Below, one piece after another: positions 1 through 5,861 of a stretch of 21,804 nt of DNA; the first letter of the stretch is position 1; every line of letters starts with the position of its first letter. This stretch comes from a virus. The stretch lies in IMG/VR virus record IMGVR_UViG_3300017725_000092, positions 1 to 21,804 of that record; one strand, given 5' to 3'. The translations under genes and the position numbers were made by a program. The notes beneath the pieces are model-generated. The model was not told where the DNA came from. It saw nothing but the letters and a program-made list of their open reading frames with translations, and did not search any database.

Positions 1-1
1 A

Positions 2-565
2 TGGCAAACAGAAGATTGCAGACGTTGTCATATAGATGTTGTAGATGCTAGAGAGTCTAAAGGTTTATGGATGATGCACGTGTGTATCTTTCCTAATTTG
101 GATAACAATGGTCCTATATATGGCTTTGATGTTATTGCTGGCAAAAACAAAATGACTGGTGCATTTCATGACTTTTCAAAAAGTTCAGGTGGAGAAGATC
201 ACCCGTTAATAGATTGGTTTAAAGAAGCAGTAGAAGAATATGTGCCTAGCAAAAAACGTGAACTACCACAATGGGCATTAAATATTTTTAGCGGTTCAAT
301 GGTTGCGGCAGGTAATGTTAGCAGTGAAGAAGAAAGCAAATCCATTGTAGATATGGCATTATCAAATTTAAAAGTATATTTTGATTCCATTGGTGAATAC
401 AAAAACACAGCAAAAGAAGAAGATACCACAGAAGCACAGAACTATTACTGCCATAATCAACAACAGAATCCGCATACTCCAAGGGTAATGAAGTCATTAG
501 GACTTAAAGAAGAAGATGTTGAAGTGTTCTGTACAGACGCATTATTTCCAAAAATTCAAAAATAA
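2..565 (+). CDS. pcyX: Ferredoxin-dependent bilin reductase, PcyX/PebS-like (5' truncated by window)
   Basis: The frame is open from base 2 to the stop at 563-565, so the gene starts upstream of the window; the ATG codons at 71 and 74 are internal. Visible family features are the CHIDVVDARESKGLWMMHV strand, the YGFDVIAGKNK segment carrying the conserved central Asp of bilin reductases (equivalent to Asp105 of PcyA), GAFHDFSK, and the C-terminal QNYYC...NPHTPRVMKSLG block. The family reduces biliverdin IXalpha with electrons from ferredoxin to phycobilins. Known marine-phage members are PebS (cyanophages) and PcyX (metagenomic phages), both giving phycoerythrobilin. I favour PcyX because the rest of the window looks like a phage of a heterotroph with no photosynthesis genes, but the PcyX/PebS split needs a tree. 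Phage bilin reductases often neighbour a heme oxygenase, which would lie outside the window. The family assignment is secure; the substrate and product are inferred. Confidence 0.9.
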   Translation, partial: WQTEDCRRCHIDVVDARESKGLWMMHVCIFPNLDNNGPIYGFDVIAGKNKMTGAFHDFSKSSGGEDHPLIDWFKEAVEEYVPSKKRELPQWALNIFSGSMVAAGNVSSEEESKSIVDMALSNLKVYFDSIGEYKNTAKEEDTTEAQNYYCHNQQQNPHTPRVMKSLGLKEEDVEVFCTDALFPKIQK

Positions 566-569
566 GTAT

Positions 570-598
570 TTGACATCGACACCTAGTTGTGTTATTAT
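570..598 (+). promoter_or_regulatory. sigma70-type promoter P1
   Basis: TTGACA (570-575), a 17-bp spacer, then TATTAT (593-598) with an extended -10 TG. The inverted pair ACAC (579-582)/GTGT (589-592) lies in the spacer. The expected transcription start, about 7 bp downstream, coincides with the ATG at 605. Confidence 0.75.
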
Positions 599-604
599 TA
601 ACTT

Positions 605-769
605 ATGTTGAAATATCATAATATACAAGACATCAAAGTGAAACTGACTGCCATGAAACAGAAAAGCATGGAAGTAGAAAAAGCAGTTGTTGACAAAAAG
701 CCTGACGAAGAAATTAATTTTCTTGTAGAAGAAATACAACAGATGGCTATGGAAATTGCAAACGCATAA
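605..769 (+). CDS. Small charged helical protein, 54 aa, unknown function
   Basis: This ORF is too short for usual length cut-offs but is supported by position. Its ATG lies 6 bp after the -10 box of promoter P1, and its TAA overlaps the ATG of the next gene (TAATG at 767-771). The protein is highly charged and probably helical, beginning MLKYHNIQDIKVKLTAM, with a Lys/Glu-rich middle and a C-terminal EEIQQMAMEI heptad-like stretch, which suggests a coiled coil. There are no cysteines and no membrane segment. Overlap with the metalloprotease gene suggests translational coupling and perhaps a partner or regulator role. I recognise no family. Confidence 0.6.
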   Translation: MLKYHNIQDIKVKLTAMKQKSMEVEKAVVDKKPDEEINFLVEEIQQMAMEIANA

Positions 770-1233
770 TGATTGTCACAGTTTCGGGCACGAATAGAAA
801 AATCACGGACTTAACTGAAAGTCTTGTGCAATATTGTGCAGACAAATTAAAAATTAAAGATTCGGTTGTGATTGATGTTGAATTTTCAAAATCACTGTAT
901 AAGGAAGATGGTTTATTAGGTGAGGTTGATTTCGACGATTCCAATCATAATCCAAAAGAATTCACTATCACAGTCGACAGCACAGGATCCAGACGCAGAA
1001 TGATGGAGACCATAGCACACGAAATGGTGCACGTGAAACAATATTCTAAAGGTGAACTAGTGGATCTATCCAGATCCAATTCAACCAGATGGCAAAACAA
1101 CATCATCGATAAAAGCACAAATTATTGGGATCTTCCCTGGGAAATAGAAGCACACGGAAAAGAATTAGGACTGTTTATTAGATGGGCTGAGGACAAAGAA
1201 CTGTCCAATCAAGTCTGGACACAAACACAATAA
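769..1233 (+). CDS. Putative zincin-type metalloprotease (HExxH)
   Basis: A 154-aa protein with the zinc-protease signature HEMVH at residues 84-88 in a helix (ETIAHEMVHVKQY), followed about 37 residues later by PWEIEAHGKE (E125/E127 and H129), a plausible site for the third zinc ligand and resembling SprT-like or gluzincin proteins. The N-terminal ~75 residues look like a beta-rich domain. There is no signal peptide, so it should act in the cytoplasm. The start overlaps the preceding small gene (TAATG) and the pair shares promoter P1. Phages of this type often carry such short zincins of unknown target. The next gene is a ClpP-type protease, so two proteases are adjacent although they appear to use different promoters. 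Catalytic class is fairly certain; substrate is unknown. Confidence 0.75.
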   Translation: MIVTVSGTNRKITDLTESLVQYCADKLKIKDSVVIDVEFSKSLYKEDGLLGEVDFDDSNHNPKEFTITVDSTGSRRRMMETIAHEMVHVKQYSKGELVDLSRSNSTRWQNNIIDKSTNYWDLPWEIEAHGKELGLFIRWAEDKELSNQVWTQTQ

Positions 1234-1242
1234 ATTTCATAA

Positions 1243-1287
1243 ACTGCTACTATATTTCGTTTGGAACCAAAAAATATAAATAGCAGT
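1243..1287 (+). repeat. Long imperfect inverted repeat containing the clpP late promoter
   Basis: The arms are ACTGCTA (1243-1249) with TAGCAGT (1281-1287), TATATTT (1251-1257) with AAATATA (1272-1278), and TTTG (1260-1263) with CAAA (1268-1271), separated by small bulges. The TATAAATA late box lies in the 3' arm. In RNA read through from upstream this would form a long hairpin ending 5 nt before the clpP ATG. No U-run follows, so it is not a classical terminator. Confidence 0.6.
1275..1282 (+). promoter_or_regulatory. T4-type late promoter box (TATAAATA)
   Basis: An exact match to the T4 late consensus TATAAATA, 10 bp before the ClpP start at 1293. With T4 spacing, transcription would begin around 1288, leaving about 5 nt of leader and no room for a Shine-Dalgarno sequence. 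Confidence 0.65.
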
Positions 1288-1292
1288 ATATT

Positions 1293-1856
1293 ATGAAGAA
1301 ATACGAAAATTACAGTGCAGACGAACGAGCAGAAGTAAGTCTGTTTGATAATGATGTTCACTATCTCAATGGAGAAATTGAGGCAGAAAATATCAGCAAA
1401 GCAATCAAATGGATCCTGTCTGCAAACCTTTCTAGAAAACCTAAGAGAACTTTGACACTGTACGTCAACACTGTTGGCGGTGATCTGTATGAATCATTCG
1501 CATTGATTGATGTGATGAGAAACAGTTATCATCATGTCTCTACAATTGGGATTGGTGCTGTGATGAGTGCAGGCTTTCTAATATTTGCCAGTGGTAAACA
1601 AGGCGAACGTCACATTGGTAAGAACACAGGTATAATGAATCATCAACACAGTGACAACATGGATGCCAAAATGCATGATATGAAAGCACAGATGAAAGAA
1701 AATAAAAACTGTGAACAAAGATGTATGCAAATTTTGAGAGATGCAACAGGTATGTCTATTCCAGAAGTGAATGCAAAATTTATTAAGAATCCTTCCGATC
1801 AATATTATACAGCCAAACAATTGGTTGATTTAAAAATAGCAGATCACATCTTGTAA
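1293..1856 (+). CDS. clpP: ClpP-family serine protease
   Basis: A 187-aa ClpP-fold protein. The catalytic triad can be placed as Ser92 (GAVMSAGFLIF, matching the ClpP GQAASMGAFL strand), His117 (GIMNHQH, matching MIHQP) and Asp169 (NPSDQYYTA, matching the ClpP D-R-F/Y-x-S/T-A block). The NTVGGDLYES segment matches the oxyanion-hole loop (N-S-P-G-G). Length is close to mature bacterial ClpP. The insert after His117 is Met/Lys-rich (residues 123-139) and probably belongs to the handle region. In phages, ClpP-like proteins act either as head-maturation proteases or as host-type peptidases. The late-type promoter favours a role in assembly, but no capsid gene is in view to settle it. Confidence 0.85.
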   Translation: MKKYENYSADERAEVSLFDNDVHYLNGEIEAENISKAIKWILSANLSRKPKRTLTLYVNTVGGDLYESFALIDVMRNSYHHVSTIGIGAVMSAGFLIFASGKQGERHIGKNTGIMNHQHSDNMDAKMHDMKAQMKENKNCEQRCMQILRDATGMSIPEVNAKFIKNPSDQYYTAKQLVDLKIADHIL

Positions 1857-1886
1857 TAGATGTCTATTTGTTAGTAATCAAAAGTG

Positions 1887-2069
1887 CTATTTATCTGAAT
1901 CTGGTTTAGTCAGATCATCTAGGGTGATTATATGGGATTTTGGAAAAGTTGTTGTGCCGTTTTCCGGTTGTTCAATCACACTTTTTGGTTTACGGCGTGA
2001 CTGATTCTTGATCTGTTTATTGGCTTTTTTCTGCTCTCTTCGAATAACTCTGTCAGACTTTTTAACCAT
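1887..2069 (-). CDS. Small basic protein, 60 aa, unknown function
   Basis: A minus-strand gene starting at 2069. The sequence before the start contains GGAG (TTTGGAGATG) about 10 nt from the ATG, and an ATTAAATA late-like box at 2087-2094 lies upstream. The N-terminal half is very basic (MVKKSDRVIRREQKKANKQ, then QSRRKPK); the C-terminal half is acidic and polar (TLDDLTKPDSDK). This layout suits a nucleic-acid-binding or small virion-associated protein, but I recognise no family. It is divergent from the bS21 operon, and its start is about 30 bp from that operon's -35 box. Its promoter type suggests late expression, opposite to the neighbouring early-type unit. Confidence 0.55.
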   Translation of the reverse strand: MVKKSDRVIRREQKKANKQIKNQSRRKPKSVIEQPENGTTTFPKSHIITLDDLTKPDSDK

Positions 2070-2086
2070 TTTAACATCTCCAAATA

Positions 2087-2094
2087 TATTTAAT
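2087..2094 (-). promoter_or_regulatory. Late-like promoter box ATTAAATA (minus strand)
   Basis: A minus-strand ATTAAATA, 17 bp before the ATG at 2069. Here the leader is long enough to carry a GGAG ribosome-binding site. It lies 7 bp from the plus-strand -35 box at 2101, so the two promoters are back to back. Confidence 0.4.
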
Positions 2095-2100
2095 TACCAG

Positions 2101-2129
2101 TTGACTTTATGCTCATTTAGTGTTATATT
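2101..2129 (+). promoter_or_regulatory. sigma70-type promoter P2 (bS21 operon)
   Basis: TTGACT (2101-2106), a 17-bp spacer, TATATT (2124-2129) with an extended -10 (TGT before it). The predicted transcription start is near 2136, about 43 nt upstream of the bS21 start. Confidence 0.75.
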
Positions 2130-2178
2130 TTAGTTAATTTAGAGTAATCGAAGGTAAAAAATAGAAATAGGAGGCAAA

Positions 2179-2376
2179 TTGAAAATAGAAGTAAGAAACA
2201 ATAATGTAGAAAAAGCATTAAGGTTAATGAAGAAGAAAATGAAAACATCAGGTGTTTTCCAAGAGTTAAAAGATAGACAGTATTATAAAAAGCCTAGCGA
2301 AGTTAAAAGAGAAAAGGCAAAAGAGAGAATGGTCAATCTTAAAAAAGCACAAAAATTAAGAAGAAATTTTTTATAG
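2179..2376 (+). CDS. rpsU: Phage-encoded ribosomal protein bS21
   Basis: A 65-aa protein matching bacterial bS21 across its length: an N-terminal KIEVRNNNVEKALRLMKKK, then GVFQELKDRQYYKKPSEVKR (equivalent to the R-x-x-Y-E-K-P-S/T block of bS21), then a basic tail ending KKAQKLRRNFL. bS21 sits near the anti-Shine-Dalgarno end of 16S rRNA and helps initiation. Phage bS21 genes are known from marine phages, including pelagiphages, and are thought to bias host ribosomes. The start is TTG at 2179, chosen because a perfect AGGAGG (2169-2174) precedes it by 4 nt and no ATG is available. The next gene begins 1 nt after the stop. Identity is confident; the effect on host translation is inference. Confidence 0.88.
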   Translation: MKIEVRNNNVEKALRLMKKKMKTSGVFQELKDRQYYKKPSEVKREKAKERMVNLKKAQKLRRNFL

Positions 2377-2377
2377 T

Positions 2378-2605
2378 ATGGACGGATGGCTGTATTGGTC
2401 GGTTCCGAAAAAAAGAGTTAGCCACTATCTATTTGTTATGTGGATAGCAATTTTTATATTGCCAATTCTTTTTGGATTAAAGTTGACCACACTAGGCTAT
2501 TTGTTGAATGTAGTTTGGCTTGATTTTATATATTATATCGGGTACAAACGGTCACAAGAATTAAAAAACAAACAGAAGGATGATGATGGAAACGACACAT
2601 TTTGA
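2378..2605 (+). CDS. Small two-helix membrane protein, 75 aa
   Basis: The ATG is 1 nt after the bS21 stop, implying coupling. The protein opens with MDGWLYWSVPKKRVS, then has two hydrophobic segments (about residues 18-34, LFVMWIAIFILPILFG, and 37-54, TTLGYLLNVVWLDFIYYI), and ends in a charged tail (KRSQELKNKQKDDDGND). It should be an inner-membrane protein. I recognise no family. Its end overlaps the start of the next gene by about 20 nt, so the three genes from bS21 onward form one operon. Confidence 0.65.
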   Translation: MDGWLYWSVPKKRVSHYLFVMWIAIFILPILFGLKLTTLGYLLNVVWLDFIYYIGYKRSQELKNKQKDDDGNDTF

Positions 2606-2822
2606 TGATAAGGTAACAATAGAGTGTTTGAAGAATGGCAAAATGATAGAAGCAGAAGTGCTATCATTCAGAGAAAATGAATTCCTGACAGCAGTGGTAC
2701 AGAAAACTGCCAAAATTAATATGCAATGGAACTCATCTAAAAATTTATACATCGGTAGACAGGTTGGTTTGGAGTTTGTCACTGAAGGTCCGCAGAAGTT
2801 TGTGAGCAAAAGCGGAAGATAG
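2586..2822 (+). CDS. Small beta-rich protein, 78 aa, unknown function
   Basis: Three ATG codons occur in a row (2580, 2583, 2586). I chose the last because AAGG at 2576-2579 is then at workable spacing. The protein (METTHFDDKVTIECLKNG...) alternates hydrophobic and polar residues with a KIEAEVLSFRENEFLTAVVQKTAKINMQW-like pattern (here starting GKMIEAEVLSF), suggesting a small beta-barrel such as an SH3-like or PilZ-like fold. It carries no catalytic motif. It ends before promoter P3 and is the third gene of the bS21 operon. Confidence 0.65.
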   Translation: METTHFDDKVTIECLKNGKMIEAEVLSFRENEFLTAVVQKTAKINMQWNSSKNLYIGRQVGLEFVTEGPQKFVSKSGR

Positions 2823-2847
2823 ATTACAATTTGGTAAACCTACCTTA

Positions 2848-2876
2848 TTGACTATTTCCTTAAAAGAATGTATATT
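2848..2876 (+). promoter_or_regulatory. sigma70-type promoter P3
   Basis: TTGACT (2848-2853), a 17-bp spacer, TATATT (2871-2876). The predicted start near 2883 lies downstream of the ATG at 2868, which argues against that codon as the start of the following gene and leaves a leader of about 80 nt. Confidence 0.7.
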
Positions 2877-2963
2877 ATTGTTAATATGTTAGACATAATA
2901 AAAAATATGTTTTCAGATGTATCGAATACCGAGCAGTTGAAAGCAAACAAAGGAGTTAGCTCA

Positions 2964-3227
2964 ATGGCTAAGAAAAAAACTATGACTATACAAAAAAGAG
3001 TAGAGACTGCTTTACTTAACGGTGAAGCATTAACATCAAGTGCTATTAAAAATAGATTTGGTGCTGGTAATCCAGGTGCAGTAATTCAAGCATTAAGATT
3101 CAAAGGTTTACCTGTGTTCTTAAACACTAACAAAAGATCAGGTGTTAAAGTATACAGAACAGGTAAAGCATCTAGAATGGTAGTAGGCTTAGGATACAAA
3201 GCATTAGCAAAAGGTGTACAACTATAA
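2964..3227 (+). CDS. Small basic winged-helix-like protein, 87 aa
   Basis: The start at 2964 has a strong AGGAG (2951-2955) at 8 nt. In-frame ATGs at 2868 and 2886 exist, but the first lies upstream of the predicted transcript start; a 113-aa form from 2886 (MLDIIKNMFSDVSN...) cannot be excluded. The protein begins MAKKKTMTIQKRVETAL and has an HTH-like middle (EALTSSAIKNRFGAGNPGAV, then IQALRFKGLPV) and a wing-like hairpin (KRSGVKVYRTG), suggesting DNA binding. Similar small proteins are, from memory, common in T4-like marine phages, without known function. It has its own promoter and a strong terminator, so it is probably a monocistronic, highly expressed early gene and a candidate transcriptional regulator. 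Confidence 0.75.
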   Translation: MAKKKTMTIQKRVETALLNGEALTSSAIKNRFGAGNPGAVIQALRFKGLPVFLNTNKRSGVKVYRTGKASRMVVGLGYKALAKGVQL

Positions 3228-3250
3228 TTGTATAGTTTTTAACTAGATTA

Positions 3251-3276
3251 AAAGGCGGCTTCGGTCGCCTTTTTTT
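3251..3276 (+). terminator. Rho-independent terminator with UUCG tetraloop
   Basis: AAAGGCGGC (3251-3259), loop TTCG (3260-3263), GTCGCCTTT (3264-3272), then further T residues to 3276. The stem is 9 bp with one G-U pair. It ends the winged-helix transcript and isolates it from the next promoter, whose -35 box begins 6 bp later. Confidence 0.9.
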
Positions 3277-3281
3277 ATGAC

Positions 3282-3310
3282 TTGACTTTCAATGTGTTAG
3301 GCACTATAAT
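3282..3310 (+). promoter_or_regulatory. sigma70-type promoter P4
   Basis: TTGACT (3282-3287), 17-bp spacer, perfect TATAAT (3305-3310). The predicted start near 3317 gives a leader of about 16 nt containing AAAAAGGA before the ATG at 3333. Confidence 0.8.
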
Positions 3311-3332
3311 TTAATAAAAAGGATGAAAATCT

Positions 3333-3590
3333 ATGAGTGAGTTTAAACAAGGAATTTTCAATGCTTTACATCTATTAGGTACAAGCAGTTTGGCGTTAGC
3401 CATCATCTACACCTTAGGTCATATTGTGATTGCAATGACAGTAGTCAGTCTAATGACAGGTGCCAGTCTTTTCGAAGCAGGTGTTGTGGCGTTAATCGAA
3501 CCTAGTATAAATGGAGTTTGGTTCTATGTGCTACACAAAGTTTGGCGTAAATTTAGCAAAGATCCAAAAGCAAAAGCATTCGACGATTAA
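3333..3590 (+). CDS. DUF2061-like small membrane protein
   Basis: An 85-aa protein resembling DUF2061: two hydrophobic segments (about residues 17-39, SLALAIIYTLGHIVIAMTVV, and 45-60, SLFEAGVVALIEPSIN), with the family-like GxxxxAxxxxxIE spacing and the terminal WFYVLHKVWRKF that matches the YYxHERxW signature in outline. It should sit in the inner membrane with a basic C-terminal tail. The family has no established function. The gene has its own promoter (P4) and an AAGGA ribosome-binding site; no terminator is obvious before P5. Confidence 0.7.
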   Translation: MSEFKQGIFNALHLLGTSSLALAIIYTLGHIVIAMTVVSLMTGASLFEAGVVALIEPSINGVWFYVLHKVWRKFSKDPKAKAFDD

Positions 3591-3620
3591 AACATACACA
3601 ATCACTGACATTTTTGGCAG

Positions 3621-3648
3621 TTGACATTTTATATTTAGACAGTATAAT
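3621..3648 (+). promoter_or_regulatory. sigma70-type promoter P5 with upstream TTTTTGG box
   Basis: TTGACA (3621-3626), 16-bp spacer, TATAAT (3643-3648). The heptamer TTTTTGG lies just upstream (3611-3617); the same word flanks promoter P6. The leader to the ATG at 3721 is about 65 nt and ends with AGAGGAT as the ribosome-binding site. Confidence 0.75.
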
Positions 3649-3720
3649 ATTAATAAGCGGTCCTAAAAAAACTGCATAAATTAACCTTAGGCTGGATATG
3701 CCGATAACAGAGGATATAAG

Positions 3721-4848
3721 ATGAGTAAACACGCAGATATTGTTAATGAACAATACAATCATAGAGAGAGTAATTTTGTATCTCTACAAACACGAATAAC
3801 AGAAGCATTCAAACTAGCACCAAAATTCGAAGCACAACTTGAAGCAGTTGTAGAAGAATTCAAAAGACGTAATAAAGGCAATTGGTCGTCATTCAGTGAG
3901 ATGGCATTGGTGCAGGCAATTCCTGTAGATTTTAACAAAATACTAATTGACTCAACAATGCAACGTCCGGTGAATATGCGTCATGTGTTAAAGATCCTAA
4001 ACTATTTCAGTCAAACTATGGTAATGCCTATACAGGTTTACAAAGAAGGCGACAACTATATTGCTTGGGACGGACAACACACCAGTATTGCATTGTATCT
4101 TATACTTACAAAAGTGTTTGGTGAACTTCAAGCAAACACAATGATTCCTGTAAACATTTATCCAGTGAAACAAAAACTAGAAATTCGTAGGAACTTCATT
4201 TTACTAAATGGTGATGCTAAAGAAAAGTTAGATTTTATAGATACGTATCGTCAAATGGTTTACGGTGCCATAATTGATAACAGTGATGATCCAATTTGGC
4301 AAGACACTGCTAAAATTAATGACTTGCTGAAAGACGCAGGTCTATTTGCTACACACGAAAAGTTTGGTGACGAAAGAGAGTCAGGTGCATTCACATTGTT
4401 GGCAGATACAATTATGACCAAGAAGTTGGAAAAACGTAAAGACGTTGATGTAACTCGTATGTTTGCCAAGTATTGGGTTTATATAAATGAAGAACGTCCA
4501 GTACAAGCCAAAGAAGCAAGAATGCTTTATGAATACTTTGATGCTTGTTTTAAAGATGGGTTGAAAGTAGATGACAAGTATCTACTAGACTTTGCATTGT
4601 TTTGTAAAGAATACTTTGAAGCCAATTGGAGTGAAACAGGATCGTTCTGGAGCAAAGCAAAACTGTCATATGAAACTTGGTACAAGAAAGCAAATCCAGA
4701 AGAGTTTGAAGAAAATGGTTTAAAAGGATTTACAACAGAACCACGTTTTGGTGTCCCGTTTCTTATTGCACAGATTAAGAAAAGCACGAAACTTAAAACA
4801 CCCAAGTACAAACATCTGTATGCAGTTGACAAAAAGGATCTTTGGTAA
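3721..4848 (+). CDS. ParB/sulfiredoxin-fold protein with DGQH motif
   Basis: A 375-aa protein. Residues ~75-150 form a ParB/Srx-like domain: an RPVNMRHVLKILNYF helix, MPIQVYKEGDNYIAWDGQHT with the nucleotide-site motif DGQH at 117-120, then SIALYLILTKVFGE. This DGQHR-type motif occurs in ParB, in DndB and in many phage ParB-like nucleases. The C-terminal 200 residues are helical with no motif I recognise. The N-terminus (MSKHADIVNEQYNHRES) precedes a long helix. The gene directly abuts the HNH gene (its TAA is followed immediately by ATG), so the two are probably translated together and may work together on DNA. ATPase, nuclease or merely DNA-binding activity cannot be told from sequence. Confidence 0.7.
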   Translation: MSKHADIVNEQYNHRESNFVSLQTRITEAFKLAPKFEAQLEAVVEEFKRRNKGNWSSFSEMALVQAIPVDFNKILIDSTMQRPVNMRHVLKILNYFSQTMVMPIQVYKEGDNYIAWDGQHTSIALYLILTKVFGELQANTMIPVNIYPVKQKLEIRRNFILLNGDAKEKLDFIDTYRQMVYGAIIDNSDDPIWQDTAKINDLLKDAGLFATHEKFGDERESGAFTLLADTIMTKKLEKRKDVDVTRMFAKYWVYINEERPVQAKEARMLYEYFDACFKDGLKVDDKYLLDFALFCKEYFEANWSETGSFWSKAKLSYETWYKKANPEEFEENGLKGFTTEPRFGVPFLIAQIKKSTKLKTPKYKHLYAVDKKDLW

Positions 4849-5307
4849 ATGATTCGCAATCCAGATAAGGACAAGTTTAAGAGTTCTGCAGTATTAACAG
4901 AACAACAACTTAAAGGAAAAACTTGTATGTTGCAAGACTGTGACAATAAGTTGAGTATGTATGAAGGTCCGGGCAGTCAAACTTTGTGTAGAGAACATCA
5001 ATTGGAATGTGTTGAATACGGTGGTATGGGTAAAGCAGAAAGACCGCACACGTTCTACAGAGGTTGGAGTTGTTCTAGTTGTGGTTATGATCCTAGAACA
5101 GACGAATTAAGATTTGGATACATCGATGATGAATATCATAAGTTAAGAGCCATGCGTGGTGTAATGCATGGAGACCATATACACCTTAAAAGTCGAGGAG
5201 GAGATGACTCCAAAAGCAACATTCAAACCCTGTGTGTTCTGTGTCATATGGCAAAAACCTATGGTGAAAAGGACTATTTGGGTTCAAAAAAGTTATCCAC
5301 AGACTAA
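4849..5307 (+). CDS. HNH endonuclease with zinc-binding cysteines
   Basis: A 152-aa protein. An N-terminal cysteine cluster (TCMLQDC at about residues 25-31, then LCREH) could bind one zinc. The HNH core follows: WSCSSCGYDP, HGDHIHLKSRGGDDSKSN with D109-H110 as the catalytic HNH centre and N119, then TLCVLCHMAKT with Cys129/Cys132 completing the structural CxxC pair. HNH enzymes of this form nick or cut DNA with one divalent metal. It could be a packaging or homing nuclease or the effector of a ParB-HNH pair; zero spacing from the ParB-like gene favours the last. No intron or inserted gene is visible next to it, which makes a homing role less likely. No ribosome-binding site of its own is clear. 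Confidence 0.85.
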   Translation: MIRNPDKDKFKSSAVLTEQQLKGKTCMLQDCDNKLSMYEGPGSQTLCREHQLECVEYGGMGKAERPHTFYRGWSCSSCGYDPRTDELRFGYIDDEYHKLRAMRGVMHGDHIHLKSRGGDDSKSNIQTLCVLCHMAKTYGEKDYLGSKKLSTD

Positions 5308-5340
5308 AAACCCGCATAGAATGGGACTTCTTTAATCACA

Positions 5341-5412
5341 TTTTTGGTTGACTTTTTGGTAGTTCAGACTGTATAATAATATTATAACAAGGCAACAAAC
5401 AGAGAGGCACAA
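5341..5412 (+). promoter_or_regulatory. sigma70-type promoter P6 and leader (cassette copy 1)
   Basis: TTTTTGG (5341-5347), TTGACT (5348-5353), TTTTTGG (5353-5359), 18-bp spacer, TATAAT (5372-5377), then the leader AAGGCAACAAAC followed by AGAGAGGCACAA and ATG at 5413. It shares 17 identical bases around the -35 box and the AAGGCAACAAA leader word with the region 6249-6324. Confidence 0.8.
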
Positions 5413-5790
5413 ATGCAAACACAAATAGACACATACATTGAAAACATTAGAAAAGACTATGTTGGTTGGAATAATCCAAAAACAGAAACAGAAAGAACTG
5501 TTAGAGACAATATGGTTAAAGAGTTCTGTGAAAGTATCACAGTTAAACCGGGCAAGAAATACATTAAAGTAATGACTAAGATTGGTACTAGTAATTCAGT
5601 ACATTCATTCATAGCAAGTAAAGACTTTATAACTTCTAAAGGTGTAGAGTTTAAAAAAGGTGATATCTTAAAAGCGGCAAGTTGGGCATTACCGGCTTTG
5701 AATGCTCCAAGAGGTAACATTTTTGGTGAGTACGTTGTTAAGTGGACAGGTGCTTGTTATATGGACGGTCAGAAAAGATTGTTAGTTTAA
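5413..5790 (+). CDS. Conserved-looking phage protein, 125 aa, unknown function
   Basis: The start is supported by GAGAGG in the leader and promoter P6. The N-terminal half is helical and charged (MQTQIDTYIENIRKDYVGW, then KTETERTVRDNMVKEFCES). The C-terminal half is beta-rich (KPGKKYIKVMTKIG, SVHSFIASKDFI, FKKGDILKAASW, GEYVVKWTGACYMDGQKR), reading like a small globular domain that forms a strand hairpin around Lys/Gly turns. It has two cysteines in the second half or near it and no recognisable catalytic motif. Transcribed from the same promoter as the following gene. I do not recognise the family. Confidence 0.7.
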   Translation: MQTQIDTYIENIRKDYVGWNNPKTETERTVRDNMVKEFCESITVKPGKKYIKVMTKIGTSNSVHSFIASKDFITSKGVEFKKGDILKAASWALPALNAPRGNIFGEYVVKWTGACYMDGQKRLLV

Positions 5791-5861
5791 TGAGCGAATT
5801 AATAGAAAAACAATTAAACAAAATGTACAAACACTTTAATAAAATAACAGGAGAAAAAAAG

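Noticed and set aside
1-60. ATG at base 1 as a gene start
   Set aside because: That frame soon stops; the bilin reductase frame (from base 2) is open through the edge and matches the family, so the ATG at 1 is incidental.
4527-4946. Minus-strand 139-aa ORF
   Set aside because: Shadow of the ParB-like and HNH genes; composition is not protein-like and there is no promoter or ribosome-binding site.
4849-5307. HNH gene as a homing endonuclease inserted in another gene
   Set aside because: Both neighbours are intact, spacing to the ParB-like gene is zero, and no split gene or intron boundary is visible.
5308-5340. Terminator after the HNH gene (CCC...GGG)
   Set aside because: Only three G-C pairs with a 9-nt loop and no proper U-run.
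5372-5386. Inverted repeat TATAAT-AAT-ATTATA over the P6 -10 box
   Set aside because: Pure A/T low-complexity sequence; expected by chance around an AT-rich -10 region.
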